64,000 nt of DNA from Catenuloplanes niger (GTDB taxonomy: Bacteria > Actinomycetota > Actinomycetes > Mycobacteriales > Micromonosporaceae), in assembly GCF_031458255.1 (NCBI RefSeq), contig NZ_JAVDYC010000001.1, positions 310,001-374,000 on the forward strand, read 5' to 3'. The notes below the pieces were generated by a model. That model worked only from the letters and a program-made list of their open reading frames with translations, ran no database searches and was not told where the DNA came from. The position numbers were made by a program, and so were the translations under genes. Shown in pieces: positions 53,964-63,062 of the stretch. The stretch's first letter is position 1. Every line of letters begins with the position of its first letter.

Positions 53964-55079
53964 ATGAGGCGTCTCGACCCGGAGTTGTGGAGCGCGGTCT
54001 ACGGCACGATGATCTGCGTGGCGGTCGGCCTGCCGGTGCTGGTGGTCGGCGTGCGCGGTGGCGAGGTGGTCACGATCCCGGAGGCGGCGTGGTGGCTGAT
54101 GTTCGCCGGGTACGTGCTGACCCAGACGCTCTGCACCTGGCTCGATCACCGGTTCACCCGGCCGGCGGTCCGCGGGTTCTTCGCCGCCCAGGTGGTGCTC
54201 GGCGCCGCGCTCGCGCTGACCGCGCCGCGGGCCGGCTGGACGTCCATCCTGCTGATCTACACGGCCGCGCTCGGCGCCTACCTGGTGCCCTGGTCGCTCA
54301 CGCTCGCCGTGATCGGGCTGAACACCGTGGTGTCGATGACCGCGGCCGGGCTGGCCGGCCAGCCCGGCCCGGCCGTGGCCGTGACCGGCGTGCTCTACCT
54401 GCTGCTCCAGGTCGCCTCCACGTTCGGCGTGCTGGGTCAGCTGCGCGCCGAGGAGAGCAACCGGCGGCTGTCCGTCGCGCACACCGAGCTGCGCGCGGCC
54501 GGGGTGCTGCTGGCCGAGTCGTCCCGCGCGGACGAGCGGCTGCGGATCGCCCGCGAGCTGCACGACCTGCTCGGCCACCAGCTGACCGTGCTGACGCTGG
54601 AACTGGAGACGGCCACGCACAAGGCCGACCCGACCGAGCACGTGGCCCGCGCGAACCGGGTGGCCCGCGCGCTGCTCGCGGACGTCCGGTCGACCGTGGG
54701 CGAGCTGCGGCAGCGCGCGCCGGAGCTGCGCGCCACGCTGGAGAGGATCGTCGCCGACCTGCCGTCCCCGGTCGTGCACCTGAGCATCGGCGCGGACGTG
54801 CGGGCCGACGAGACGCGCACGGCCACGCTGATCCGCTGCGTGCAGGAGGTGGTGACGAACGCGATCCGGCACGCGCACGCGACCGAACTGTGGATCGACA
54901 TCCGCGACGACGACGGCGGGATCCGGTTCGAGGCGTACGACGACGGGCCGGGCACCCCGCGCGTGGTGATGGGCAACGGCCTGACCGGCATCGCGGAACG
55001 GGTACGCGAGCTGGGCGGCCACGCCCGGTTCGACGGCCGCACCGGGTTCCGGGTCACCGCGGAGGTGCCGGCGCCGTGA
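53964..55079 (+). CDS. NarL/DesK-type sensor histidine kinase
   Basis: 371 residues. About five membrane helices (residues 10-160) with short loops act as sensor, followed by the HisKA_3 dimerisation box RIARELHDLLGHQLTVLTLELE (phospho-His near residue 200). The ATPase part has the N-box EVVTNAIRHAHA and the G-box DDGPGTP...GNGLTGIAERVRELGG. The gene overlaps the response regulator gene (GTGA), so they form one unit. The short loops suggest it senses membrane stress or a cell-envelope drug. Probable target: the divergent ABC exporter. Confidence 0.92.
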   Translation: MRRLDPELWSAVYGTMICVAVGLPVLVVGVRGGEVVTIPEAAWWLMFAGYVLTQTLCTWLDHRFTRPAVRGFFAAQVVLGAALALTAPRAGWTSILLIYTAALGAYLVPWSLTLAVIGLNTVVSMTAAGLAGQPGPAVAVTGVLYLLLQVASTFGVLGQLRAEESNRRLSVAHTELRAAGVLLAESSRADERLRIARELHDLLGHQLTVLTLELETATHKADPTEHVARANRVARALLADVRSTVGELRQRAPELRATLERIVADLPSPVVHLSIGADVRADETRTATLIRCVQEVVTNAIRHAHATELWIDIRDDDGGIRFEAYDDGPGTPRVVMGNGLTGIAERVRELGGHARFDGRTGFRVTAEVPAP

Positions 55080-55762
55080 CCGCCGCCGACCGGGGTGCCG
55101 CCGCCGACGTGCCGGGAGACGTGTTGCGGGTCTGCCTCGTCGACGATCAGACGCTGGTGCGGCAGGGCATCAGCGGGCTGCTCGGCGTCACCGGTGCGGT
55201 CGAGGTGATCGCCGAGGCCGCCGACGGTGCCGCCGCGGTCGCCGCGATCGAGGCGGACCGCCCCGACGTGGTCCTGCTCGACCTGCGCATGCCCGGCCGG
55301 GACGGCATCTGGGTGCTGCGCACGCTCCGGGAACGCGGCATCGAGGTGCCGGTCCTGGTGCTGACCACGTTCGACGACGACGAGCTGGTGCTGCAGGCCG
55401 TCCGCGCCGGCGCCGCCGGATACCTGCTCAAGGACGTGACGCTGGACCAGCTGGTGGGCGCGGTCCGCACGCTCGCCGCCGGTGGCACGCTCGTCCAGCC
55501 CGCGATCACCGAGCGTCTGCTGCGCGCGGTCCGGGCCGGCGCCCCGCCCGAGCCGGCGCCGGGAATGCCCGAGCTGACCGACCGGGAGCGCGACGTGCTG
55601 CGCCTGCTGGCCGGCGGGTACGCGAACCGGGAGATCGCCGCCGCGCTGTTCCTGGCCGAGGGCACGGTGAAGAACCACGTCTCCAGCGTCCTGTGCAAGC
55701 TCGGCGTCCGGGACCGCACCAGCGCGGTCCTCCGCGCGCTCCAGCACGGCCTGCTCGGCTGA
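55076..55762 (+). CDS. LuxR/NarL-family response regulator
   Basis: 228 residues, GTG 55076 overlapping the kinase stop. Receiver domain: VCLVDDQTLVRQG (acidic pocket), phospho-Asp near residue 67 in DVVLLDLRMPGRDG, VLTTFDDDELVLQAVRAGAAGYLLKD (the switch Thr and Lys). The C-terminal LuxR helix-turn-helix is LTDRERDVLRLLAGGYANREIAAALFLAEGTVKNHVSSVLCKLGVRDR. Partner of the kinase at 53964-55079; likely activates the neighbouring exporter genes. Confidence 0.95.
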   Translation: MTAADRGAAADVPGDVLRVCLVDDQTLVRQGISGLLGVTGAVEVIAEAADGAAAVAAIEADRPDVVLLDLRMPGRDGIWVLRTLRERGIEVPVLVLTTFDDDELVLQAVRAGAAGYLLKDVTLDQLVGAVRTLAAGGTLVQPAITERLLRAVRAGAPPEPAPGMPELTDRERDVLRLLAGGYANREIAAALFLAEGTVKNHVSSVLCKLGVRDRTSAVLRALQHGLLG

Positions 55763-55805
55763 AGCCCCCTTGACGGAGTGGCGGCTCAGCGGGAAGCATC
55801 GTGAG

Positions 55806-57296
55806 ATGTCGATTTCTGCTGCGCGAAAGTTCGCCGCCGTCGCCGGGATCATCGCCACCACCGTGGCCGGTGCGCCCGCGTCGGCCGCCCCGCCGCCGGA
55901 CCAGACCACCGCCGAGGCCGGCAATCCGTTCGTCTCCGGGTGGTACGCCGACCCGGACGTGGCGATCTACGGCGACCGGTACTACGTGTTCCCGACCGCC
56001 TCCCGGCCGTACGACCAGCAGACCTTCCTCGATGCCTTCTCATCGCCCGACCTGGTCACCTGGACGAAGCACCCGAACGTGCTGACCACCGCGGACGTCT
56101 CCTGGGCGCGCCGGGCGGTGTGGGCGCCCGCGCCGATCGCCCGGAACGGGAAGTACTACCTCTACTTCGCGGCGAACGACATCCAGAACAACGCGGAGCT
56201 GGGCGGCATCGGCGTGGCCGTCGCGGACCGGCCGGAGGGACCGTACCGGGACGCGATCGGCAAACCGCTCATCGCGCAGTTCGTCAACGGCGCGCAGCCG
56301 ATCGACCAGGACGTGTTCATCGACGCCGACGGCCAGGCCTACATCTACTACGGCGGCTGGGGGCACGCCAACGTCGCGCGGCTCAACAGCGACATGATCA
56401 GCCTCGGCACCCTGCCGGACGGCAGCACGTTCAAGGAGATCACCCCCAGCGGGTACGTCGAGGGCCCGCAGATGTTCACGCGCAACGGCGTCTACTACCT
56501 GATGTGGTCCGAGGGCGGCTGGACCGGCCCGAACTACTCCGTCGCCTACGCCATGTCCGGCTCCCCCACCGGGCCGTTCACCCGCCTGGACCGGGTGCTC
56601 GCGCAGGACCCGGCCGTGGCGCGCGGTGCCGGACACAACTCGGTGATCAACGTCCCCGGCACCGACACCTGGTACATCGTCTACCACCGGCGGCCGCTCA
56701 GCGAGACCGACGGCAACTCCCGCGAGCTGGCGTACGACCGCATGCACTTCAACCCGGACGGCACGATCCAGCGCGTCACCATGCTGGTCAAGGACAACTT
56801 CGCGGACGGCAACGCGTACGGCTGGAAGACCTACGGCGGCACCTGGACCACGACCGGCGGGCAGTACCGGGCCGCGCACTCGTACGGCGGCAAGGCGCTG
56901 CTGGCCGACAACCACACGAACGCGGTCTACGACGTGGACGTCACGATCGGCTCCGGTCCCGGGGACGCCGGCCTGGTCTTCCGCGCCACCGCCGCGGCCG
57001 TCGGCACCGACGCCTACCGCGGCTACTACGCCGGCATCACGCCGCGCGGCGAGGTGCTGCTCGGCCGGGCCGACAACAGCTGGACCCGGCTCGGCGCCGC
57101 CCCGCTGACGATCACCCCGGGCCGGCGGCACCACCTCCGGGTCGAGGCCGTCGGCGCCACGCTCCGGGTCTTCGTCGACGACCTGACCACGCCGCGGATC
57201 ACCGTCACCGACACCACGTTCGCCGCCGGCCGGTCCGGCGTCCGCGTCTTCGACACCAGCGCCTCCTTCGACGACGTCGCCGTCACCAACCGCTGA
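55806..57296 (+). CDS. Secreted GH43 glycoside hydrolase with C-terminal LamG/CBM-like module
   Basis: 496 residues. I took ATG 55806 because it starts a normal signal peptide (MSISAARKFAAVAGIIATTVAGAPASA). The catalytic five-blade propeller covers about 40-330: base Asp in GWYADPDVAIYGDRYYVF (D49), pKa Asp in QPIDQDVFIDADGQAYIYYGGW, and acid Glu in GYVEGPQMFTRNGVYYLMWSEGGW. Residues 340-496 form a beta-sandwich (DNFADGNAYGWKTYGGTW ... GRSGVRVFDTSASFDDVAV), a carbohydrate-binding module. Family members cut arabinan, xylan or galactan. It follows the response regulator by 43 bp but may have its own promoter. Confidence 0.9.
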   Translation: MSISAARKFAAVAGIIATTVAGAPASAAPPPDQTTAEAGNPFVSGWYADPDVAIYGDRYYVFPTASRPYDQQTFLDAFSSPDLVTWTKHPNVLTTADVSWARRAVWAPAPIARNGKYYLYFAANDIQNNAELGGIGVAVADRPEGPYRDAIGKPLIAQFVNGAQPIDQDVFIDADGQAYIYYGGWGHANVARLNSDMISLGTLPDGSTFKEITPSGYVEGPQMFTRNGVYYLMWSEGGWTGPNYSVAYAMSGSPTGPFTRLDRVLAQDPAVARGAGHNSVINVPGTDTWYIVYHRRPLSETDGNSRELAYDRMHFNPDGTIQRVTMLVKDNFADGNAYGWKTYGGTWTTTGGQYRAAHSYGGKALLADNHTNAVYDVDVTIGSGPGDAGLVFRATAAAVGTDAYRGYYAGITPRGEVLLGRADNSWTRLGAAPLTITPGRRHHLRVEAVGATLRVFVDDLTTPRITVTDTTFAAGRSGVRVFDTSASFDDVAVTNR

Positions 57297-57316
57297 CCGG
57301 CGGCGCGCTCCACTGA

Positions 57317-57361
57317 GTACCGTGGAGCGAGAACCGTGGAGCGAGAACCGTTCCACGGTAC
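57317..57361 (+). repeat. Inverted repeat with internal tandem repeat before the peptide deformylase gene
   Basis: Arms GTACCGTGGA (57317-57326) and TCCACGGTAC (57352-57361) are perfectly inverted. Inside them CCGTGGAGCGAGAA occurs twice in tandem. The structure starts 20 bp after the GH43 stop and ends 22 bp before the deformylase start. It can serve as the GH43 terminator or as a regulatory stem in the deformylase leader. Confidence 0.6.
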
Positions 57362-57383
57362 GAACCGGCAGGAGACGTCCCGC

Positions 57384-57920
57384 ATGACCGTGCTTTCCAT
57401 CCGCACCGTCGACGACCCGGTGCTGCGCCGGGTCGCGGATCCGGTGACCGACTTCGACGCCGAGCTGGACCGGCTGGTCCGCGACCTGGGCGAGACGCTG
57501 CAGAGCGCCCGGGGCGCCGGGCTGGCCGCGCCGCAGCTGGGCGTGAGCCTGCGGGTCTTCGCGATCAACCCGGACCTGCCCGGCAACGACCTGCGGCTCG
57601 ACCACCTGGTCAACCCGGTGCTGGAGTTCCCGGACGAGGAGGAGCAGGACGGTCCGGAGGGCTGCCTGTCCATCCCGGGCGTCTACCTGGACACGAAGCG
57701 CCGGATGAACGTGGCCGCGAAGGGCTACACGAAACTCGGCGACCCGGTGCAGGTGGTCGGCTCCGGCCTGCTGGCGCGCTGCATCCAGCACGAGACCGAC
57801 CACCTCGACGGCATCCTGTTCCTCGACCGGCAGGACAGCGCCCGCCAGGCCCGCCTGGTCGCCACGCTCCGCGCGGCCGGCTGGTGGGACGAGCGACAGG
57901 TGCGGGTCAGCCCGCACTGA
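57384..57920 (+). CDS. def: Peptide deformylase
   Basis: 178 residues; GGAG lies about 9 bases before ATG 57384. All three metal-site motifs are intact: GAGLAAPQLG (motif 1, residues 44-53), EGCLS with metal ligand C94, and QHETDHLDG with H136, E137 and H140. It removes the N-formyl group from new proteins using Fe2+. Actinomycetes usually keep two or more copies; a second copy outside the main locus is often tied to resistance to deformylase inhibitors. An EF-G paralogue lies nearby at 58246, so both genes act on translation. Confidence 0.95.
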   Translation: MTVLSIRTVDDPVLRRVADPVTDFDAELDRLVRDLGETLQSARGAGLAAPQLGVSLRVFAINPDLPGNDLRLDHLVNPVLEFPDEEEQDGPEGCLSIPGVYLDTKRRMNVAAKGYTKLGDPVQVVGSGLLARCIQHETDHLDGILFLDRQDSARQARLVATLRAAGWWDERQVRVSPH

Positions 57921-58065
57921 CCCGTGACGACGGCGGGACGGCAGCCGCCGCGGTGACCGCGGGCCACGGCCACGGGCGCGGCGGATAACCGGTCGACCGG
58001 CGCGCCGGCCGACCGTACCCTCGTGGTCGTCGGATTTGATCTGTGGGTTCGGAGGGGAGGACGCC

Positions 58066-58170
58066 GTGCGCTATCGGACCGCGGTCGTCGTCCCCGTCTG
58101 CCGCTTCGAGTTGATCCTCGTGTCCCGTGTGCCCAGCTCCGGCTGCGCCACCGGGGCTGGACGTGCCTGA
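58066..58170 (+). CDS. Possible 34-residue leader peptide ahead of the EF-G paralogue
   Basis: GTG 58066 has an excellent ribosome-binding site (GGAGGGGAGG, 5 bases upstream). The frame reads 34 residues (MRYRTAVVVPVCRFELILV...) to a TGA at 58168-58170. It is followed by two overlapping hairpins: CCGCGG/CCGCGG (58175-58180 with 58184-58189) and CGGCGC/GCGCCG (58186-58191 with 58202-58207), which share bases and cannot form together. This is the layout of translation-controlled attenuators. No protein match is claimed. Confidence 0.4.
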   Translation: MRYRTAVVVPVCRFELILVSRVPSSGCATGAGRA

Positions 58171-58245
58171 CCGCCCGCGGATTCCGCGGCGCGGCCGGCT
58201 GGGCGCCGTCCACCGACCGAGATCACTTCGAAAGACGACATCATC

Positions 58246-60138
58246 ATGCGGGTACGGAACATCGGCATCCTCGCCCACGTCGACGCGGGCAAGACCACGC
58301 TCACCGAACGCGTGCTGTTCACCACCGGCGCCACCTGGAAACAGGGCGAGGTGCACGACGGTACGACCGTGACCGACAGCGATCCGCAGGAGCGCAGCCG
58401 TGGCATCACCATCTTCGCGGCCGCGGTCAGCGCCGACTGGAACGGCCACCGCCTCAACCTGATCGACACTCCCGGCCACGTCGACTTCTCCGACGAGGTC
58501 GAGCGGTCGCTGCGGGTGCTGGACGGCGCGGTGGTCGTGTTCGACGGCGTGGCCGGGGTGGAGCCGCAGACCGAGGCCGTGTGGCGGACGGCGGACCGCT
58601 ATCGCGTGCCGCGCCTCGCGTTCGTCAACAAGCTGGACCGGGCGGGCGCGTCGCTCGGCCACGTGGTGGCGGCCGTCCGGGACCGGCTCGGCGCGGTGCC
58701 GCTGGTGGTGCAGCTGCCGATCGGCCGGGAGGACGGCTTCGAGGGCGTGGTCGACCTGGTCGGCATGCGGCGCCTGACCTGGCCGTCGGGTGTGCCGCAC
58801 AGCGTGCCCGCGGACGGTCCGGAGGTGCGGGCCGCGCGGCGGGCACTGGAGGAGGCGGTCGCGGAGCGGCACGCCGGCGCCCTCGAGGAGCTGGGCGACA
58901 TGTCCGACACGACGTTGCGGGCCGCGGTGCGGGACCTGACGATCGCGGGCGAGGCGGTGCCGGTGCTGTGCGGCGCCGCCTACCGTGACCGGGGGATCGA
59001 GCCGCTGCTGGACGCCGTGGTCGACTACCTGCCCGCGCCCGGCGGCGACCCGGACGGGCACCTCGCCGCGCTGGTCTTCAAACGGACCGGCCGGATCACC
59101 TGTGCCCGGATATATCAGGGCACACTCCGGAAGGGGGACGTGGTCTGGGACGCCACCGCGCGGCAGCCCGAACGGGTTGCCCGGATCCTGCGCCTGCGGG
59201 CGGACCGGCACACCGACCTGGACGTCGCGACGGCCGGTGACATCGTCGGCCTGGCCGGGATCAAGGCGGCCCGCACCGGCGCCACGCTGTCCACCCGCGC
59301 GCACCCGGTCGTGCTGGAGGCGCCGCGGACCGCGGAACCGCTGGTCTCGGTCGCGGTCGAGGCCGGCACCCGGGCCGAGGCGCAACGGCTGCCGGCCGCG
59401 CTCGCGACGCTGGTCGGCGAGGACCCGTCGCTGCGTCTGCGCACCGACCCGCAGACCGGGCAGACGCTGCTGTCCGGCCTCGGCGAACTGCACCTGGAGG
59501 TGGCCGTGGAGAAGCTGCGCCAGGGCAGCGGCCTGTCCGTGCGGACCGGCCGGCCGCGGGTCGCCTACCGCGAGACCGTGCTGCGCGGCGTGACGGACTT
59601 CGTGTTCCGGCACGTCAAACAGGACGGTGGCGCGGGCCAGTTCGCCCACGTCGTGCTGTCGGTCGCGCCGCTCGCCGAGGGGTTCAGCTTCGCGTCCACG
59701 GTGACCGGCGGACGGGTGCCGGCGGAGTTCGTCCGGGCGGTCGAGGCCGGCGTCCGGGACGCGCTCGTGGCCGGCGAACACCCGCTCACCGGGCTCGCGG
59801 TCACGCTGACCGACGGTGCCACGCACGTCAAGGACTCGTCCGAGACCGCGTTCCGCACCGCCGGCCGGCTCGGGCTGCGCGCCGCGCTGACCGCGTGCGA
59901 GACCGCGCTGCTGGAACCGGTCGCCGAGGTCACGGTGACCGCGCCCGGCGACACGATCGGCGGCGTGCTCGGCGACCTGGCGGCCCGGCGCGGCCAGGTG
60001 ACCGGCACGACCGCGCACACGGTCACGGCCGTGGTGCCGCTCGCGGCGCTGTTCGGCTACGCGACCGCGCTGCGCAGCCGCACCAGCGGCCGGGCGACGT
60101 TCACCAGCCGCCCGGCCGGGCACCGGCTCGCCCGGTGA
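58246..60138 (+). CDS. EF-G paralogue (translational GTPase), short form
   Basis: 630 residues. GTPase motifs: [13 protein letters not shown] (P-loop), QERSRGITI (switch I), DTPGHVDF (switch II), VNKLDRAGA (NKxD). Domain II, III and IV follow, with [29 protein letters not shown] typical of domain IV, and the C-terminus [24 protein letters not shown] is EF-G-like. Main EF-G is about 700 residues; this one has a shorter G-prime region, as in FusA2-type copies. The switch I spacing [13 protein letters not shown] fits EF-G better than TetM or OtrA. Possible roles: back-up elongation factor, ribosome rescue or antibiotic protection. A leader peptide candidate lies upstream and a terminator follows. 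Confidence 0.88.
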   Translation: MRVRNIGILAHVDAGKTTLTERVLFTTGATWKQGEVHDGTTVTDSDPQERSRGITIFAAAVSADWNGHRLNLIDTPGHVDFSDEVERSLRVLDGAVVVFDGVAGVEPQTEAVWRTADRYRVPRLAFVNKLDRAGASLGHVVAAVRDRLGAVPLVVQLPIGREDGFEGVVDLVGMRRLTWPSGVPHSVPADGPEVRAARRALEEAVAERHAGALEELGDMSDTTLRAAVRDLTIAGEAVPVLCGAAYRDRGIEPLLDAVVDYLPAPGGDPDGHLAALVFKRTGRITCARIYQGTLRKGDVVWDATARQPERVARILRLRADRHTDLDVATAGDIVGLAGIKAARTGATLSTRAHPVVLEAPRTAEPLVSVAVEAGTRAEAQRLPAALATLVGEDPSLRLRTDPQTGQTLLSGLGELHLEVAVEKLRQGSGLSVRTGRPRVAYRETVLRGVTDFVFRHVKQDGGAGQFAHVVLSVAPLAEGFSFASTVTGGRVPAEFVRAVEAGVRDALVAGEHPLTGLAVTLTDGATHVKDSSETAFRTAGRLGLRAALTACETALLEPVAEVTVTAPGDTIGGVLGDLAARRGQVTGTTAHTVTAVVPLAALFGYATALRSRTSGRATFTSRPAGHRLAR

Positions 60139-60144
60139 GCGATC

Positions 60145-60179
60145 CCGGGTGCGAGTCCGCCGAGCGGGCTCGCACCCGG
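60145..60179 (+). terminator. Terminator of the EF-G paralogue gene
   Basis: Perfect 11-bp stem CCGGGTGCGAG (60145-60155) with CTCGCACCCGG (60169-60179), loop of 13 nt, 7 bp after the stop codon. Confidence 0.75.
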
Positions 60180-60182
60180 CAC

Positions 60183-60188
60183 TATGAT
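60183..60188 (+). promoter_or_regulatory. Putative -10 box of the D-amino-acid oxidase-like gene (leaderless)
   Basis: TATGAT with 6 bases to the GTG at 60195, starting 4 bp after the upstream terminator. Same spacing as two other genes in the window. Confidence 0.5.
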
Positions 60189-60194
60189 CGATTC

Positions 60195-61139
60195 GTGGGA
60201 CGCATAGCGGTGATCGGCGCCGGCGTGATCGGGCTGTCGGCCGCGCACGAACTGGCCGGGGCCGGGCACGACGTGACCGTGCTGGCCGACCGGGACCACA
60301 CCGGCGCGGTCTCGTCGGTCGCGGCCGCGATCTGGTTCCCGCACGCGGTCGACGCGGTGCCGCGCGTGCTGGAGTCGGCCCACCTGACCCGGGACCGGCT
60401 GACGTCGCTGGCCGCCCGCCCGGAGACCGGCGTGCGGGTGCGCACCGGCACGGTCGTCACCCGGCACCCGGACCCGGATCTGTCCTGGACCGCAGCCGTG
60501 CCGGCCCACCGGCCCGCGACCCCGGACGAGCTGCCCCCGGGTGCCGCCGGCGTGACCTGCGAGCTGCCGGTCGCGGTCACCGGCCGCTACCTGGCATGGC
60601 TGCGGGCCGACGTGATCGCGCGGGGCGTCGACGTCCGGCACGCCGTCCTGCGATCCGTCGACGACGTCGGGCCCGGCTTCGACGCGGTGGTGGTCGCGGC
60701 CGGCCTGCGGTCCGGCGCGCTGCTCGGCGGTGACGACCAGGTCTTCCCGATCCGCGGCCAGGTGGTCCGGCTCGCCAACCCGGGTCTGACCCGCTGGCTG
60801 CTCGACGACGACAACCCGGCCGGGCTCACCTATGTGGTGCCGCGCGACGACGACGTGGTCTGCGGCGGCACCGGCGACGCCGGCTCCTGGGACGAGACCG
60901 TCGACCCGGACGTCGAGCGGGCCATCCTCGCGCGGGCGGTCGCACTGGTCCCGGCGCTGGCCGGCGCCCCGATCGTGTCCCGCGCGGTCGGTCTGCGCCC
61001 GGCCCGCACCTCCGTGCGCCTGGAGACCCTCGGTGGGTACCCGGCGCCGGTGATCGCCGCCTACGGCCACGGCGGCTCCGGGTTCACGCTGTCCTGGGGC
61101 GAGGCGGCGGCGGTGCGCGCCCTCATCGACGCTCTGTAG
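60195..61139 (+). CDS. D-amino-acid oxidase-like FAD oxidoreductase
   Basis: 314 residues, GTG start, apparently leaderless. The FAD motif IAVIGAGVIGLSAAHELAGAGHDVTVL begins at residue 4. Family features: SSVAAAIWFPH near residue 42, GQVVRLANPG, and the C-terminal RPARTSVRLE with YGHGGSGFTLSWGEA, which match DAAO (Arg and Gly that bind the substrate carboxylate and FAD). It should oxidise D-amino acids to keto acids with H2O2. Its 3' end overlaps the end of the convergent CopD-CtaG gene by 17 bp. Confidence 0.9.
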   Translation: MGRIAVIGAGVIGLSAAHELAGAGHDVTVLADRDHTGAVSSVAAAIWFPHAVDAVPRVLESAHLTRDRLTSLAARPETGVRVRTGTVVTRHPDPDLSWTAAVPAHRPATPDELPPGAAGVTCELPVAVTGRYLAWLRADVIARGVDVRHAVLRSVDDVGPGFDAVVVAAGLRSGALLGGDDQVFPIRGQVVRLANPGLTRWLLDDDNPAGLTYVVPRDDDVVCGGTGDAGSWDETVDPDVERAILARAVALVPALAGAPIVSRAVGLRPARTSVRLETLGGYPAPVIAAYGHGGSGFTLSWGEAAAVRALIDAL

Positions 61140-63006
61140 CCGCGCTCGCGAGGAACTCGTTGTAGGCCCGGTGGGCGGCGTCGCCGTTGCGGTCGGCGCG
61201 GCGCTGGTCGCGTTCGTCGGCGCGGATCCACTGGCGGACCAGCACGATCATCACCAGCGCGGCCGGGATCTCACCGAACGCCCAGGCGATCGCCGCGCCG
61301 AGCCGCTGGTCGTCCAGCAGCGGCGCGGCCCACGGCGGGTGCACGGCCAGGTACCACTCCGGCGCGATCAGCGTGGTGCTCTGCAGCACCGTCAGGCCGA
61401 AGAACGCGTGCAGCACCATCGACGCGAAGTGCACCAGCACCAGGATCGGCGGCGCGACCCGGCGGCGGCCGGGATCGACGCCGATCAGCACCCAGAAGAG
61501 CAGATACCCAGCGAGTACGAAGTGGGCCAGCATCGCCAGGTGCCCGACGTGGTGCCGCATCAGCCAGCCGAGCAGCCCGCCGAAGTACAGGCCGTACAGG
61601 CTGACGCCGTAGACGGCGAGCGCGGCCAGCGGGTGGGTGAGCGCGCGGCTGACCCGGCTGTGCAGCAGGATCAGCAGCCATTCCCGGGTGGCCGGGCCGA
61701 GCGTGCGGAGTGCCAGCGTGACCGGCGCGCCGAGGACCAGCAGGATCGGTACGGCCATCGACAGCAGCATGTGCTGGACCATGTGCACGCTGAACAGCAC
61801 GTACGCGTAGCGGCTGATCCCGAGGCTGGTCACGGCCGCGAGCAGCAGCATGCCCGCGGTCCAGCTGATCGTGCGGATGACCGGCCAGCGGCCGCCCAGC
61901 CGTCGCGCCCCGGCGAGGTAGCAGCCGATCCCGGCCGCCGCGACCGTGAGGAACAGCAGGTCCGGCAGCGGGTCACCGAGCAGGTTCGCGGCGCTGAGCG
62001 GCGCCGGCATCGGGAAGCCGATCGTCTCCACGATCGGGTCGTCGCTGATCGTGTCGTCCGGGATCGGTGCCGGGCTGCGCGACAGCGCGGCGGCCAGCCC
62101 GAACGCGGCGCCGAACAGCACGAACTCGCCCGCGGCCAGCCGGGCGAACGCGTGCCGTTCCAGCGCGTTCCGGCGGTGCAGCGCGCCGAGTGCGCCGAGG
62201 CCGAGCAACGCCGCGACCTTCAGCGCGAGCAGTCCGCCGTAGACCGTCAGGTAGTCGCCGCCCAGCCGCACCGCCCCGTTGATCACGCCGCTGACCGCGA
62301 CCGCGACGAAGCAGGCCAGCGCGAGCACGCTGTACCGGGCCAGCGCCGCCGGCAGCGCCGTGGCCCGGCGGATCGTCAGCAGCGCGAGCAGCCCGCCGGC
62401 CCACAGCACCGCGCCGAGCACGTGCATCGCCAGACTGGTGGTGGCGATCCGGTGGTTGCCGGCCCCGGCCGCGTGGCCGGTGAACGCGGGGGGCAGCGCC
62501 GCGACCGCGGCGATCACCGCGGCCCAGCCGGCCGTGTAGCGGGACAGCGCGACCTGGCCCAGCAGCGCGACGGCCGCGGCCAGCACCGCCTGCGCCAGCA
62601 GCGCCTGGCCCTGCGAGATCGACCAGGCGAAGCTGGCCACGGCCGGCAGCGGCAACCGCGCGACCGGCGCGCCGAGCACGTCGGAGAGCGTGAACACGAT
62701 CAGCGCGAGCGCGGTCAGGCTCCACAGTGCGGCGGCCCAGCGGGCGCGGCGCAGCATCCGGAACGCGGTCGCGGACATCGTGCGCCCGTCGCCGGGCAGC
62801 AGGAACGCGGCGGTCACGGTCAGGCCCACGGTCACGGTGGCGAGCACGTCGGACAGCAGCCGCAGCACCGGCAGGCCCCACACCGTGACCGTGCCGGGCT
62901 GGGCCAGCCCGGCGATCTCCGTCGGGTCCGCGCCGCCGCCCAGCCACAACGCCAGCACGAGCACCGTCACCGCGACGCCGGCCGCCGCGAATCTGATCGA
63001 GGTCAC
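61123..63006 (-). CDS. CopD-CtaG fusion membrane protein (copper import / cytochrome oxidase assembly)
   Basis: 627 residues from GTG 63006. Residues 1-300 carry eight or so membrane helices with the CopD pattern (SISQGQALLAQAVL, TGHAAGAGNHRIATTSLAMHVLGAVLWAGGLLAL with conserved His). Residues 350-600 are CtaG-like (YAYVLFSVHMVQHMLLSMAVPILLVLGAPVTLALRTL, LMRHHVGHLAMLAHFVLAGYLLFWVLIGVDP), with His residues in membrane helices that probably bind copper. Such fusions are common in actinobacteria and supply copper to cytochrome c oxidase. A cytosolic Arg/Asp-rich tail (IRADERDQRRADRNGDAAHRAYNEF) ends the protein. The gene is convergent with the DAO-like gene. Confidence 0.92.
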   Translation of the reverse strand: MTSIRFAAAGVAVTVLVLALWLGGGADPTEIAGLAQPGTVTVWGLPVLRLLSDVLATVTVGLTVTAAFLLPGDGRTMSATAFRMLRRARWAAALWSLTALALIVFTLSDVLGAPVARLPLPAVASFAWSISQGQALLAQAVLAAAVALLGQVALSRYTAGWAAVIAAVAALPPAFTGHAAGAGNHRIATTSLAMHVLGAVLWAGGLLALLTIRRATALPAALARYSVLALACFVAVAVSGVINGAVRLGGDYLTVYGGLLALKVAALLGLGALGALHRRNALERHAFARLAAGEFVLFGAAFGLAAALSRSPAPIPDDTISDDPIVETIGFPMPAPLSAANLLGDPLPDLLFLTVAAAGIGCYLAGARRLGGRWPVIRTISWTAGMLLLAAVTSLGISRYAYVLFSVHMVQHMLLSMAVPILLVLGAPVTLALRTLGPATREWLLILLHSRVSRALTHPLAALAVYGVSLYGLYFGGLLGWLMRHHVGHLAMLAHFVLAGYLLFWVLIGVDPGRRRVAPPILVLVHFASMVLHAFFGLTVLQSTTLIAPEWYLAVHPPWAAPLLDDQRLGAAIAWAFGEIPAALVMIVLVRQWIRADERDQRRADRNGDAAHRAYNEFLASAATERR

Positions 63007-63062
63007 CGGTGGTAGTCGTCCCGGCCGGGGCCCCGGTTCCCGGCCGGTCCGTGACGGCGGAC

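Noticed and set aside
58246-60138. Tetracycline ribosomal protection protein (TetM/OtrA)
   Set aside because: Switch I ([20 protein letters not shown]) and the C-terminal GYATALRS pattern fit EF-G paralogues better than TetM or OtrA; resistance cannot be claimed.
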